Of a stretch of 64,000 nucleotides of DNA, positions 1-7,284 are shown piece by piece; position 1 is the stretch's first letter, and each line of letters starts with the position of its first letter. The position numbers were made by a program, and so were the translations under genes. The stretch is from JAENVU01 sp038250905. GTDB taxonomy: Bacteria > Actinomycetota > Acidimicrobiia > IMCC26256 > JAENVU01. A model generated the notes under the pieces. The model saw only the letters and a program-made list of their open reading frames with translations, made no database searches and was not told where the DNA came from. The stretch spans positions 1-64,000 of the forward strand of contig JBBSBV010000024.1 in assembly GCA_038250905.1 (NCBI GenBank). Reading direction: 5' to 3'.

Positions 1-240
1 GGTTCCCGGGGTGATGGGCCGCGGAGTGGCGCGCCGAGGAGTGGGGCGCCGCGTACTGGTGGTTCCCGGGGTGATGGGCCGCGGAGTGGCGCGCCGAGGA
101 GTGGGGCGCCGCGTACTGGTGGTTCCCGGGGTGATGCGCCGCGGAGTGGCGCGCCGAGGAGTGGGGCGCCGCGTACTGGTGGTTCCCGGGGTGACGGGCC
201 GCGGAGTGGCGCGCCGAGGAGTGGGGCGCCGCGCAGTGGT
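1..240 (+). repeat. Four tandem 60-bp repeats inside a coding sequence
   Basis: Four head-to-tail 60-base units begin at 1, 61, 121 and 181. The first two are identical. The third differs by one base near its start, and the fourth has a substitution at its start and changes near its end. In the frame of the downstream TPR gene each unit encodes 20 residues, GSRGDGPRSGAPRSGAPRTG or a close variant, so the array is coding and multiples of 60 bp keep the frame. It touches the window edge, so the copy number is a minimum. Confidence 0.95.
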
Positions 241-1143
241 GGACCACGCTCGGGTGGGGGCAGGAGTGACGGACCGAAGGGCGGGACCCTTGGGACCTCG
301 CGCCGGCGCGAGCCCGCGCCTGCGGCTCCCGAGTTCCGTGATACCGGGCGCAGCAAGCCCGCCAAGGCCGCGGCGCGCAGTGGTCCGCCCGTGCCGTTGC
401 GGGTGGTGCGGGGCAAGGGCAAGCCAAAAGCGGCGCCGGTACGCAGTGGGAAGGCGGGCAAGCGTGAGGCCGCCGCCGCGGAGGTCGCGCCCGGTCCGGT
501 CCGTCGCCGTCGCGGGAAGGGCCCGATGTCGGTGCGCGAGGAGATCCTGCGCCACGGTGGTGCGCGGGGCGACCGCTGGTACGACGCGGTGGCCCGGGCA
601 TCGGAGGCTTTCGCCGACGACCGCGAGCGCGATGCGATCCGCATCCTGCGGCCGGTGCGCGCCGCGCTGCCGCAGGCGCCGTCGGTGCGGGAACTGCTCG
701 GCGTCTCGCTGTACCGCGCCGGCCAGTACAAGGCCGCGGCCGAGGAACTCGAGGTGTACGCGGAGATCACCGGCGAGGTCGACCAGCACCCGGTGATGAT
801 GGACTGCGCCCGCGCGTTGCGTCAGCCCGCTCGCGTGCAGGAACTCTGGAACGAACTCGCCGAAGTGTCGCCGTCGTCGGAGTTGGTCACCGAGGGGCGC
901 ATCGTGCTCGCCGGGAGCCTGGCCGACAACGACCGCCTCGCCGAGGCCGTCGCGATGCTGGGCCGGCGGGCCTCCGGGACGCCGAAGAAGATCATGCCGC
1001 ACCACCTGCGGCTCTGGTACGCCCTCGCCGATCTGGAGGAGCGCTCCGGCAACCTGCCGCGCGCCCGCATCCTCTTCGACCGGATCCGCCGCCACGAGGC
1101 GGGCTTCGCCGACGTCGCGGAACGGCTGGCGGCGCTGGGATGA
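1..1143 (+). CDS. TPR-type protein with a disordered repeat N-terminus (5' end outside window)
   Basis: The frame is open from base 1 to the TGA at 1141–1143, so this gene enters from the left; the GTG at 391 is only an internal candidate start. The visible protein has 380 residues. Residues 1–80 are four 20-residue Gly/Pro/Ser/Arg repeats, and about 80–175 are a basic Ala/Lys/Arg-rich linker. The rest is an all-helical TPR-like region, with segments such as 'LLGVSLYRAGQYKAAAEEL' and 'ALADLEERSGNLPRARILF' typical of TPR helix pairs. No signal peptide or membrane segment is visible in the part shown. TPR proteins usually scaffold protein–protein contacts; the partner is unknown. The gene ends 45 bp before a separately promoted operon. 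Confidence 0.8.
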   Translation, partial: GSRGDGPRSGAPRSGAPRTGGSRGDGPRSGAPRSGAPRTGGSRGDAPRSGAPRSGAPRTGGSRGDGPRSGAPRSGAPRSGGPRSGGGRSDGPKGGTLGTSRRREPAPAAPEFRDTGRSKPAKAAARSGPPVPLRVVRGKGKPKAAPVRSGKAGKREAAAAEVAPGPVRRRRGKGPMSVREEILRHGGARGDRWYDAVARASEAFADDRERDAIRILRPVRAALPQAPSVRELLGVSLYRAGQYKAAAEELEVYAEITGEVDQHPVMMDCARALRQPARVQELWNELAEVSPSSELVTEGRIVLAGSLADNDRLAEAVAMLGRRASGTPKKIMPHHLRLWYALADLEERSGNLPRARILFDRIRRHEAGFADVAERLAALG

Positions 1144-1172
1144 GCCGGGGATCGGGCCCCTCGGGGCTCCGG

Positions 1173-1178
1173 TAGGAT
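1173..1178 (+). promoter_or_regulatory. Predicted -10 element (TAGGAT) of a leaderless operon
   Basis: TAGGAT lies 10 nt before the ATG at 1189. There is no purine-rich Shine-Dalgarno sequence between them, which fits transcription starting at or near the start codon. No convincing -35 is visible. Confidence 0.45.
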
Positions 1179-1188
1179 TTCCCGCTTC

Positions 1189-4100
1189 ATGCAGCCAGGT
1201 TCCGCGCAGGTCGTCATCCTCGGCGCCGGCCGGTCCGTCCGCGGCGGCGTGCCCTCGGCGATGGTCGACATCGACGAGCGTGGTCGGGTCATGGACTGGC
1301 TCCTCGATGCCTTCGCGGTCCTGGGGGATCCGGAGATCTACTTCGTCGGTGGTTTCAAGGCCGAGGACGTGGTCGAGCGGTACCCGCAACTGCATGTGGT
1401 GTTCAACCGGGCCTGGGCCGAGACCGGCCCGGTCGAGTCCCTGGGACTCGTGCCCCTCGACCCACTCCGACCCACCTACGTCTGTTACTCCGACGTCGTG
1501 TTCCGCCGGCAGGCCGTCGAGATGCTGGCCGCGGCCCCGCCGGGCGCGGCGGTGGCGGTCGACTCGCGGTGGCGACGGCGGTACGACGGGCGCAGCCCCG
1601 CCGACCTCGCCCGGGCCGAGAAGGTGCGTCGCATCGGATCGTCGATCGTCGAGATGGGCGTCGACGTCGCCGTCGACGCGGCCGACTCGGAGTTCGCCGG
1701 CGTGGCCCGGCTGTCGCCCTCGGCGGTGGTGGCCGCCACGCGTGCGATCGTGAACGGCAGCCTCTCCCCGACGGCGGCCCTGCCGGCACTCATCGACAAG
1801 ATCCGGACCGCGGGCATCGACGTCCACGGTGTCGACCTGCGCGGCGAGTGGGCCGAACTCGATGCTCGCCAGGACCTCGCCCGCTTCGTGCTGGGTACCA
1901 AGGCCGAGTCGCTCGACCGACTGCGGCGCATGGACCACGGCGCGGTCATCGGCGCGCTCGTTTCGTTCACCCGCTCGGAATGGACGGCTGATCCCGATGC
2001 CGTCATCCGTCGCATCGCCACCGAACTCCCGCGCGAAACGCTCATCGTGCGCAGCAGCGCCCTGAGCGAGGACGGCTGGCGCAACTCCGGGGCGGGACAG
2101 CACGAGAGCATCGCCGACGTCGCACCCGATGCCACGGCGCTCGTCCCGGCCATCGATGCGGTGTTCGCGTCGTACGTCGACGGCAACGAAGCCGACCAGG
2201 TGCTCGTGCAGGAGATGGTGCGCGAGGTCGCGCTGAGCGGGGTGGTGATGACCCGCACCCACGCGCTCGGTGCTCCGTACTACGTCGTGAACTTCGACGA
2301 CGCGACCGACCGTACCGACGTGGTCACGAGTGGCGGCGACGCGCGCACGGTGGTGTGCCTGCGGGGCGCGGACCATCCGGCCAACCTCCCCGCCGCGATC
2401 GCGCCGGTGCTCTCGGCGGTACAGAAGATCGAGGCCATCGTCGGCCACGACTCGCTCGACATCGAGTTCGCGGTCACGAGTGACGACGAGGTCCACGTGC
2501 TCCAGGTGCGACCCATCGCCATGACCGAGCGAGCATCGCCGATGGACGACGAGGTCGTCGTGGCCGCGGTCCGGGCCGGTGCCCGGTTCGTGGCGGACCG
2601 GCAACGGCCCCAGCCGACCGTGCTCGGCCGCACCACCCGGTACAGCGTGATGGCCGACTGGAATCCGGCCGAGATCATCGGGACGACACCACGCGCACTC
2701 GCGTTGTCGCTGTACCGGTATCTCGTGACCGACGACGTGTGGGCCCGACAGCGGGCGGAGTACGGATACCGCGACGTCCGCCCGTGCCCGCTGTTGGTGG
2801 AGATCGCCGGGCACCCGTACGTCGACGTGCGTGCGTGCTTCAACTCGTTCGTGCCGGCGACGTTGTCGGACGACCTCGCGACGCGATTGGTGGAGCACCA
2901 GGTGGACTACCTGGCCGCGCATCCCCACCTGCACGACAAGGTCGAGTTCGCGGTGCTCATCACGTGTCTCGCGCCCGACTTCGACCACCACGCGCAGCGC
3001 CTCGTCGAGGCCGGATTCGCAGGCGCCGACATCGATGCGCTCCGGGATGCGCTCCGGGAGTTGACCACCGGTGCGTTCGATCGCCTGCCCGACGATCTCG
3101 CGGCCCTCGACCGGCTGCAGGCGCGGATCGCCGCCCGGTCGGTCGACGATCTGGCGCCGCTCGACGCCGCGGCGTACTGGCTCGAGCTGGTCCGGACCGA
3201 GGGCACCCCACTGTTCAGTCATCTGGCCCGGGCGGCGTTCGTCGCGACGAGCATCCTGCGCGGCCTCGGCGCGGTGGGCGCGGTCACCCCGGCCCGCATC
3301 GACGAGTTCCTGGCGACGACCGAGACCGTGTTCGGTCGCCTCCAGGCCGACGCGGCGCGGGTGCGGACGGGCGAGATGACCTGGGCGGCCTTCGTCGACG
3401 AATACGGGCACCTGCGTCCCGGCACCTACGACATCACGTCGATGCGATATCGAAGCGCGGCCGAGGAGTACCTCCGGCCCCTGGTCGACCAGCCGGCCCC
3501 GGCAGCCGAGGTCGCCGTGTTCGCGTGGACCCCGACCGAGACCGCGGCCATCAAGGCGGCACTCGACGCGGTCGGGCTGGGGATCGAGGTCGATGCGCTC
3601 GACCGGTTCATCCACGGCGCGATCACCGGGCGCGAGGCCGGCAAGTTCGTGTTCACCCGGCCGCTGTCCGACGCACTGGAGGCGCTCGCGACCTTCGGGG
3701 CCACCGTCGGTCTCGATCGCGACGACGTCGCCAACCTGCGCCTTGCGGACGTGTTGCGTCTCCGGGACGCGATGCCCGACCCGGTTGCCTTCCTGCGCGC
3801 CCGCGTCGCCGAGGGCGAGGAGGCCCACCACGTGACCCAGGGGGTTGCGCTCCCCGGGCAGATCGCGACGGCGGCCGACCTCGTGTGCTTCGAGCAGTCG
3901 GATGCAGAACCGAACTTCGTGACCGCGCTGTCGGTCCAGGCCCCGGTGACGGCCGGGTTGGTAGCCGGCCACCTCGACGTCACGGGCCGGATCGTGCTGA
4001 TCCCGAGCGCGGACCCGGGCTACGACTGGCTGCTCGCCCGAGGCATCGCGGGACTCGTCACCATGTTCGGCGGCGCCAACTCGCACATGGCGGTACGGGC

Positions 4101-4218
4101 GGCCGAATGCCGGTTGCCGGCGGCGATCGGTGTGGGCGAGTCGCGCTACGCCACGCTCGCCCGGGCCGACGTGATCCGACTCGACTGTGGTGCGCGGACG
4201 ATCTCGGTGGTCCGGTGA
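1189..4218 (+). CDS. Nucleotidyltransferase–PEP-synthase-type kinase fusion, candidate L-glutamine kinase
   Basis: A 1009-residue multidomain protein. Residues 1–230 resemble a small nucleotidyltransferase ('VVILGAG' at the N-terminus, 'YVCYSDVVF' about residue 100). About 260–445 is a PPDK/PEP-synthase ATP-grasp domain, with 'LIVRSSALSEDG' near 285 and the closing 'HVLQVRPIA' near 436–444. The C-terminus carries the mobile phosphohistidine domain, 'GGANSHMAVRAAE', with predicted phosphohistidine His966. In Campylobacter jejuni a protein with this kinase architecture (Cj1418) is an L-glutamine kinase that starts phosphoramidate synthesis. The next two genes encode the other expected activities, so I infer phosphorylation of the amide of glutamine or a similar amide. 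The fused N-terminal nucleotidyltransferase is extra. An unrelated dikinase role is possible. It is the first gene of a six-gene operon. Confidence 0.75.
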   Translation: MQPGSAQVVILGAGRSVRGGVPSAMVDIDERGRVMDWLLDAFAVLGDPEIYFVGGFKAEDVVERYPQLHVVFNRAWAETGPVESLGLVPLDPLRPTYVCYSDVVFRRQAVEMLAAAPPGAAVAVDSRWRRRYDGRSPADLARAEKVRRIGSSIVEMGVDVAVDAADSEFAGVARLSPSAVVAATRAIVNGSLSPTAALPALIDKIRTAGIDVHGVDLRGEWAELDARQDLARFVLGTKAESLDRLRRMDHGAVIGALVSFTRSEWTADPDAVIRRIATELPRETLIVRSSALSEDGWRNSGAGQHESIADVAPDATALVPAIDAVFASYVDGNEADQVLVQEMVREVALSGVVMTRTHALGAPYYVVNFDDATDRTDVVTSGGDARTVVCLRGADHPANLPAAIAPVLSAVQKIEAIVGHDSLDIEFAVTSDDEVHVLQVRPIAMTERASPMDDEVVVAAVRAGARFVADRQRPQPTVLGRTTRYSVMADWNPAEIIGTTPRALALSLYRYLVTDDVWARQRAEYGYRDVRPCPLLVEIAGHPYVDVRACFNSFVPATLSDDLATRLVEHQVDYLAAHPHLHDKVEFAVLITCLAPDFDHHAQRLVEAGFAGADIDALRDALRELTTGAFDRLPDDLAALDRLQARIAARSVDDLAPLDAAAYWLELVRTEGTPLFSHLARAAFVATSILRGLGAVGAVTPARIDEFLATTETVFGRLQADAARVRTGEMTWAAFVDEYGHLRPGTYDITSMRYRSAAEEYLRPLVDQPAPAAEVAVFAWTPTETAAIKAALDAVGLGIEVDALDRFIHGAITGREAGKFVFTRPLSDALEALATFGATVGLDRDDVANLRLADVLRLRDAMPDPVAFLRARVAEGEEAHHVTQGVALPGQIATAADLVCFEQSDAEPNFVTALSVQAPVTAGLVAGHLDVTGRIVLIPSADPGYDWLLARGIAGLVTMFGGANSHMAVRAAECRLPAAIGVGESRYATLARADVIRLDCGARTISVVR

Positions 4219-4853
4219 CCGGAGCCCGCATCGGCATCACCCAACGGGTGGAGGTGCTGGCGGACCGCGGGGAGCGCCGTGACGCACTGGACCAGGCCTG
4301 GACCACCTGGATCGGCCAGGCCGGAGATCTCGCAGTCCCGATCCCGAACACCGCTGACGACGTGGTCGCGTTCGTCCGCGCGCTGGAACTCGACGCGATC
4401 GTGTTCAGCGGCGGCAACGATCTTGCCCACCTCGACGGAGCCACCAACGCGGCGCCGGAACGCGACGCGACCGAGCGCGCGCTGCTCCACCACGCCACCG
4501 AATCCGGGCTCCCGGTGCTGGCGGTCTGCCGGGGGATGCAGATGCTCGTCACGTTCTGGGGTGGACAGCTCACGCCGGTCACCGGCCACGTCGGGACACC
4601 GCACGCGATCGAGCGGGTGTTCTCGCCCTGGGGGCTGCGGGCCGGACCCGTGAACTCGTTCCACGACTGGGGGATCGCGCCCGACGGCGTCGGTGCGACC
4701 CTCGAGGTGCTGGCCACCGCGCCCGACGGCAGCGTGGAAGCGGTCGCGCACCGCACACTGCCGCAGGTGGGCGTCATGTGGCACCCGGAACGCGCCGTGC
4801 CCGATCCCGCCGACCGCGAACTGCTCGGCCGCCTCGTGGAACGGGCGGGTTAG
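4215..4853 (+). CDS. Class I glutamine amidotransferase-like hydrolase (peptidase C26 type)
   Basis: A 212-residue single-domain class I GATase. The nucleophile elbow is 'VLAVCRGMQ' and the His/Glu pair is in 'VMWHPERA' near the C-terminus, so the catalytic triad looks intact. The GTG start overlaps the kinase stop in GTGA. Stand-alone enzymes of this family hydrolyse gamma-glutamyl amides; PuuD acts on gamma-glutamyl-GABA. Cj1417 of C. jejuni cleaves glutamate from gamma-glutamyl-CDP-amidate to release CDP-amidate. Placed between a kinase of the Cj1418 type and a nucleotidyltransferase, this gene fits the Cj1417 role. That substrate assignment is inference; the hydrolase fold itself is clear. 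Confidence 0.8.
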   Translation: MTGARIGITQRVEVLADRGERRDALDQAWTTWIGQAGDLAVPIPNTADDVVAFVRALELDAIVFSGGNDLAHLDGATNAAPERDATERALLHHATESGLPVLAVCRGMQMLVTFWGGQLTPVTGHVGTPHAIERVFSPWGLRAGPVNSFHDWGIAPDGVGATLEVLATAPDGSVEAVAHRTLPQVGVMWHPERAVPDPADRELLGRLVERAG

Positions 4854-5642
4854 ATGCGCGCGGTCATCCTGGCAGCAGGGGAGGGGACCCGGCTGCGGCC
4901 GTTCACCGCCGACCGGCCCAAGTGTCTCGTCGAACTCGCGGGGCGTCCGCTTCTCGCCTGGCAGTTGGACGCACTCACCGCGGCCGGCGTCGACGACGTC
5001 ACCATCGTCACCGGGTACCGCGCCGATCAGATCACGGTGGGAACCCGCCGGGTCCACAACCCGCGGTACGACGACACGAACATGGTGGCGAGCCTCATGT
5101 GTGCACGCGACGCGTTCGACGGTACCGACGACGTGCTGGTCGCCTACAGCGACATCGTGTACGAGGCGCGTCTCGTCGAGGCGCTCACCGGGTCGGCGGC
5201 CGCGGTCGCGGTCCTCGTCGACCGGGAATGGCGTGCGCTCTGGGAGTTGCGCATGGCCGACCCGCTCGGTGATGCCGAGACGCTGCGCATGGATCCCGAC
5301 GGGCGCCTGCGCGAGTTGGGTCGGAAGCCGTCGAGCTACGACGACATCGGCGGGCAGTACGTGGGTCTGGTGCGCGTGCGGGCCGACGTGGCACCGGAGT
5401 GGCCCCGCCGCTACGACGCGCTCGATCCTGCCGGCACCTACGAAGGTCGCGATCGCGACCACATGTTCATGACGGCGTTCCTGCAACTCATGATCGACGA
5501 TGATGTGCCGGTGCATGCGGTGACGGTGGATCGGGGCTGGCTGGAGGTGGACACCTGCGAGGATCTCGAGGTGTACGCCGGACTCCACGCTCGTCAGGAG
5601 TTGGCCGGGTTCGTCCGGCTCGACGCGGAGGGGGCGCAGTGA
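4854..5642 (+). CDS. Sugar-nucleotidyltransferase-type enzyme, candidate CTP:phosphoglutamine cytidylyltransferase
   Basis: 262 residues with the signature 'LAAGEGTRLRPFTADRPKCLVEL' split across the nucleotide loop (Gly-rich loop and the Pro-Lys pair) at residues 6–28. 'YDDTNMVASLMCA' near 80 is typical of LicC/phosphocholine-type cytidylyltransferases. 'AYSDIVY' supplies the metal-binding Asp and 'GWLEVDT' the distal Asp. The ATG follows the previous stop with no gap. In the C. jejuni phosphoramidate pathway the comparable enzyme Cj1416 joins CMP from CTP to phosphoglutamine. The order kinase, hydrolase, cytidylyltransferase supports that reading. An ordinary hexose-1-phosphate or choline-phosphate nucleotidyltransferase is the main alternative. 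Confidence 0.75.
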   Translation: MRAVILAAGEGTRLRPFTADRPKCLVELAGRPLLAWQLDALTAAGVDDVTIVTGYRADQITVGTRRVHNPRYDDTNMVASLMCARDAFDGTDDVLVAYSDIVYEARLVEALTGSAAAVAVLVDREWRALWELRMADPLGDAETLRMDPDGRLRELGRKPSSYDDIGGQYVGLVRVRADVAPEWPRRYDALDPAGTYEGRDRDHMFMTAFLQLMIDDDVPVHAVTVDRGWLEVDTCEDLEVYAGLHARQELAGFVRLDAEGAQ

Positions 5643-6814
5643 AGCTGTTCTCGAAGTCGGCCAAGGTGCCGAACGGTCGCAAGGCGTTCGAGGCGCTGCC
5701 ACTCGCCGATCGGGTGATCACCTTCTACGCGGAGGACGCGGGATCGTTCCCGCACTTCGCCCCGATCATCGAGGCGCTCACCGGCGACCTCGGACGGTCG
5801 GTGTGTTACCTGACGTCGGCCGCCGACGACCCGATCCTCGAGGCCGGCCTCGCCAACGTCCGGCCCTTCTACATCGGTGAGGGCGTCAAGCGCGCGTTCC
5901 TCTTCCAGACCATGGAGGTGGGGGTGCTGGTGGCGACCGTGCCCCAGCTCGGCATCTCGGTGCTGCCCCGTTCGCGCTTCGCGGAGAAGCTCGGCACGCG
6001 GTACCTGTACGTGTTCCATTCGATGGCGAGTACCCACATGATCTACGAGCCCGACGGCTTCGACCACTACGACACGGTGTTCTGTGTCGGTCCGTACATG
6101 GTCGACGAGATCCGGGCCCGCGAAGCACACCAGCAGCTGCCCGCGAAGGAACTCGTCGAGCACGGCTACGGGCGGCTCGACGCGATCCTCGCCGACCGGT
6201 CGGCCGAGCCCCATGCCACCGGCGACAAGCCGACCGTGTTGGTCGCGCCGTCGTGGGGTCCGACGTGTCTCTTCGAGACCGTCGGCGCCGACGTGGTGCG
6301 CACGCTCCTCGACGGGGGGTGCCGGGTGATCGCCCGACCCCACCCGATGACCAAGAAGCGTTCACCCGGGGCGGTGGAGGAGCTCGCCGCCACGTTCGCA
6401 TCGCATCCCGATTTCACCCTCGACGAGGACATCGCCGCGACCCGTTCGCTCCACGAGTCCGACGTCATGGTGAGCGACTGGTCGGGTGCGGCCCTGGAGT
6501 ATGCATTCGGCCGGGAACGGCCGGTGATCTTCCTCGACGTGGACCGCAAGGTGAACAACCCCGACTACGAGGTGCTGGGCATCGAACCGTTCGAGGCATC
6601 CGTGCGCGATCAGATCGGCGTGGTCGTCGACCCGACGGACCTGTCGACCCTCGTCCCGGCCGTCCACCAGATGACCGGATCGGCCGAGGAATGGCGGTCG
6701 CGGTTGCAGGCGGTACGCGAGGCGAACATCTTCAACGTCGGACACAGCGGTCGGGTCGCGGCCGAGCACATCGCCGCCGCCGCATCGGCGTTCGCCCAGG
6801 CGCGCCGCGGATGA
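5639..6814 (+). CDS. CDP-glycerol:glycerophosphotransferase-family polymer transferase
   Basis: 391 residues with a GT-B-like fold typical of the TagB/TagF glycerophosphotransferase family. The diagnostic C-terminal segments are 'VLVAPSWGPTCLFE' (about 200–213), 'VIARPHPM' (about 230), the 'SDVMVSDWSGAALEYAF' acceptor/nucleotide region (about 275–292), and 'RPVIFLDV'. Family members move a phosphoglycerol- or phospho-sugar-type unit from a CDP donor onto a polymer or primer. The gene shares GTGA with the upstream cytidylyltransferase gene, and an enzyme that uses CDP-activated donors is what an operon making a CDP-linked group needs. The protein lacks a signal peptide, consistent with cytoplasmic or membrane-associated action. 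The actual donor is unknown. Confidence 0.75.
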   Translation: MKLFSKSAKVPNGRKAFEALPLADRVITFYAEDAGSFPHFAPIIEALTGDLGRSVCYLTSAADDPILEAGLANVRPFYIGEGVKRAFLFQTMEVGVLVATVPQLGISVLPRSRFAEKLGTRYLYVFHSMASTHMIYEPDGFDHYDTVFCVGPYMVDEIRAREAHQQLPAKELVEHGYGRLDAILADRSAEPHATGDKPTVLVAPSWGPTCLFETVGADVVRTLLDGGCRVIARPHPMTKKRSPGAVEELAATFASHPDFTLDEDIAATRSLHESDVMVSDWSGAALEYAFGRERPVIFLDVDRKVNNPDYEVLGIEPFEASVRDQIGVVVDPTDLSTLVPAVHQMTGSAEEWRSRLQAVREANIFNVGHSGRVAAEHIAAAASAFAQARRG

Positions 6815-7284
6815 CGGCCGCCGACCGGTTCGCCCGGCTCGCGACGCTTCAGCCCGCCATCGATGCGGAGGGTCCGGGCTCCATCGTCGTGCCCCGCCTG
6901 GTCGCGGGCTGGCTCGCCGCCGGGCCTGCTGTCGCACGCGGTTCGGACCGAGCCGATCTCGAAGCACTCTGCCGGCAGGTCGACGTGCGCCACCGTGTGT
7001 CCGTCACGTACCAGGAAGGCTGGAAGCGGGTGGAGCCCGAGGTCGACGTGGTGCCGGCGACCCTCGCCGGCCTGGTCGCGGTGTTGCTCGCGAACGCAGG
7101 GTCGATCGGTGATGCGGGCGCGCCGGACGATCAGGGCTGGGGGCTGAAGTGCGCCAACTCGGCGCTCAAGGCGTTGGAGTTGGCCGACGGCATCCCGGCG
7201 GAGGCCGAGTTGCGGGCTTGGGCGGTGGCCGTCCTCGACGACCGCACCCGACCTGCCGCCGACCCGGTGGGGGAGACCCGATGA
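6811..7284 (+). CDS. Conserved-looking small protein of unknown function
   Basis: 157 residues, starting in an ATGA overlap with the transferase and ending in another ATGA overlap with the next gene, so it is almost certainly co-translated with the operon. The protein is soluble, Ala/Leu/Val-rich and probably helical, with no signal peptide, membrane segment or cysteine motif. Notable stretches are 'HRVSVTYQEGWKRVEPEVD' in the middle and 'WGLKCANSALKALEL' near residue 125. I do not recognise a family. It may be an accessory subunit of one of the surrounding transferases. Confidence 0.65.
   Translation: MTAADRFARLATLQPAIDAEGPGSIVVPRLVAGWLAAGPAVARGSDRADLEALCRQVDVRHRVSVTYQEGWKRVEPEVDVVPATLAGLVAVLLANAGSIGDAGAPDDQGWGLKCANSALKALELADGIPAEAELRAWAVAVLDDRTRPAADPVGETR

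Noticed and set aside
1..240. CRISPR-like array
   Set aside because: The 60-bp units are directly contiguous with no spacers and are translated in the frame of the downstream gene.
391..1143. A complete 250-residue gene starting at GTG 391
   Set aside because: The same frame is open back to base 1 and the repeats upstream are in phase with it, so the gene very likely begins outside the window.
2739..4853. A 704-residue protein with the amidohydrolase at its C-terminus
   Set aside because: The part before 4215 is a frame-shifted reading of the kinase gene, rich in Arg/Pro. The true start is the GTG in the GTGA overlap.
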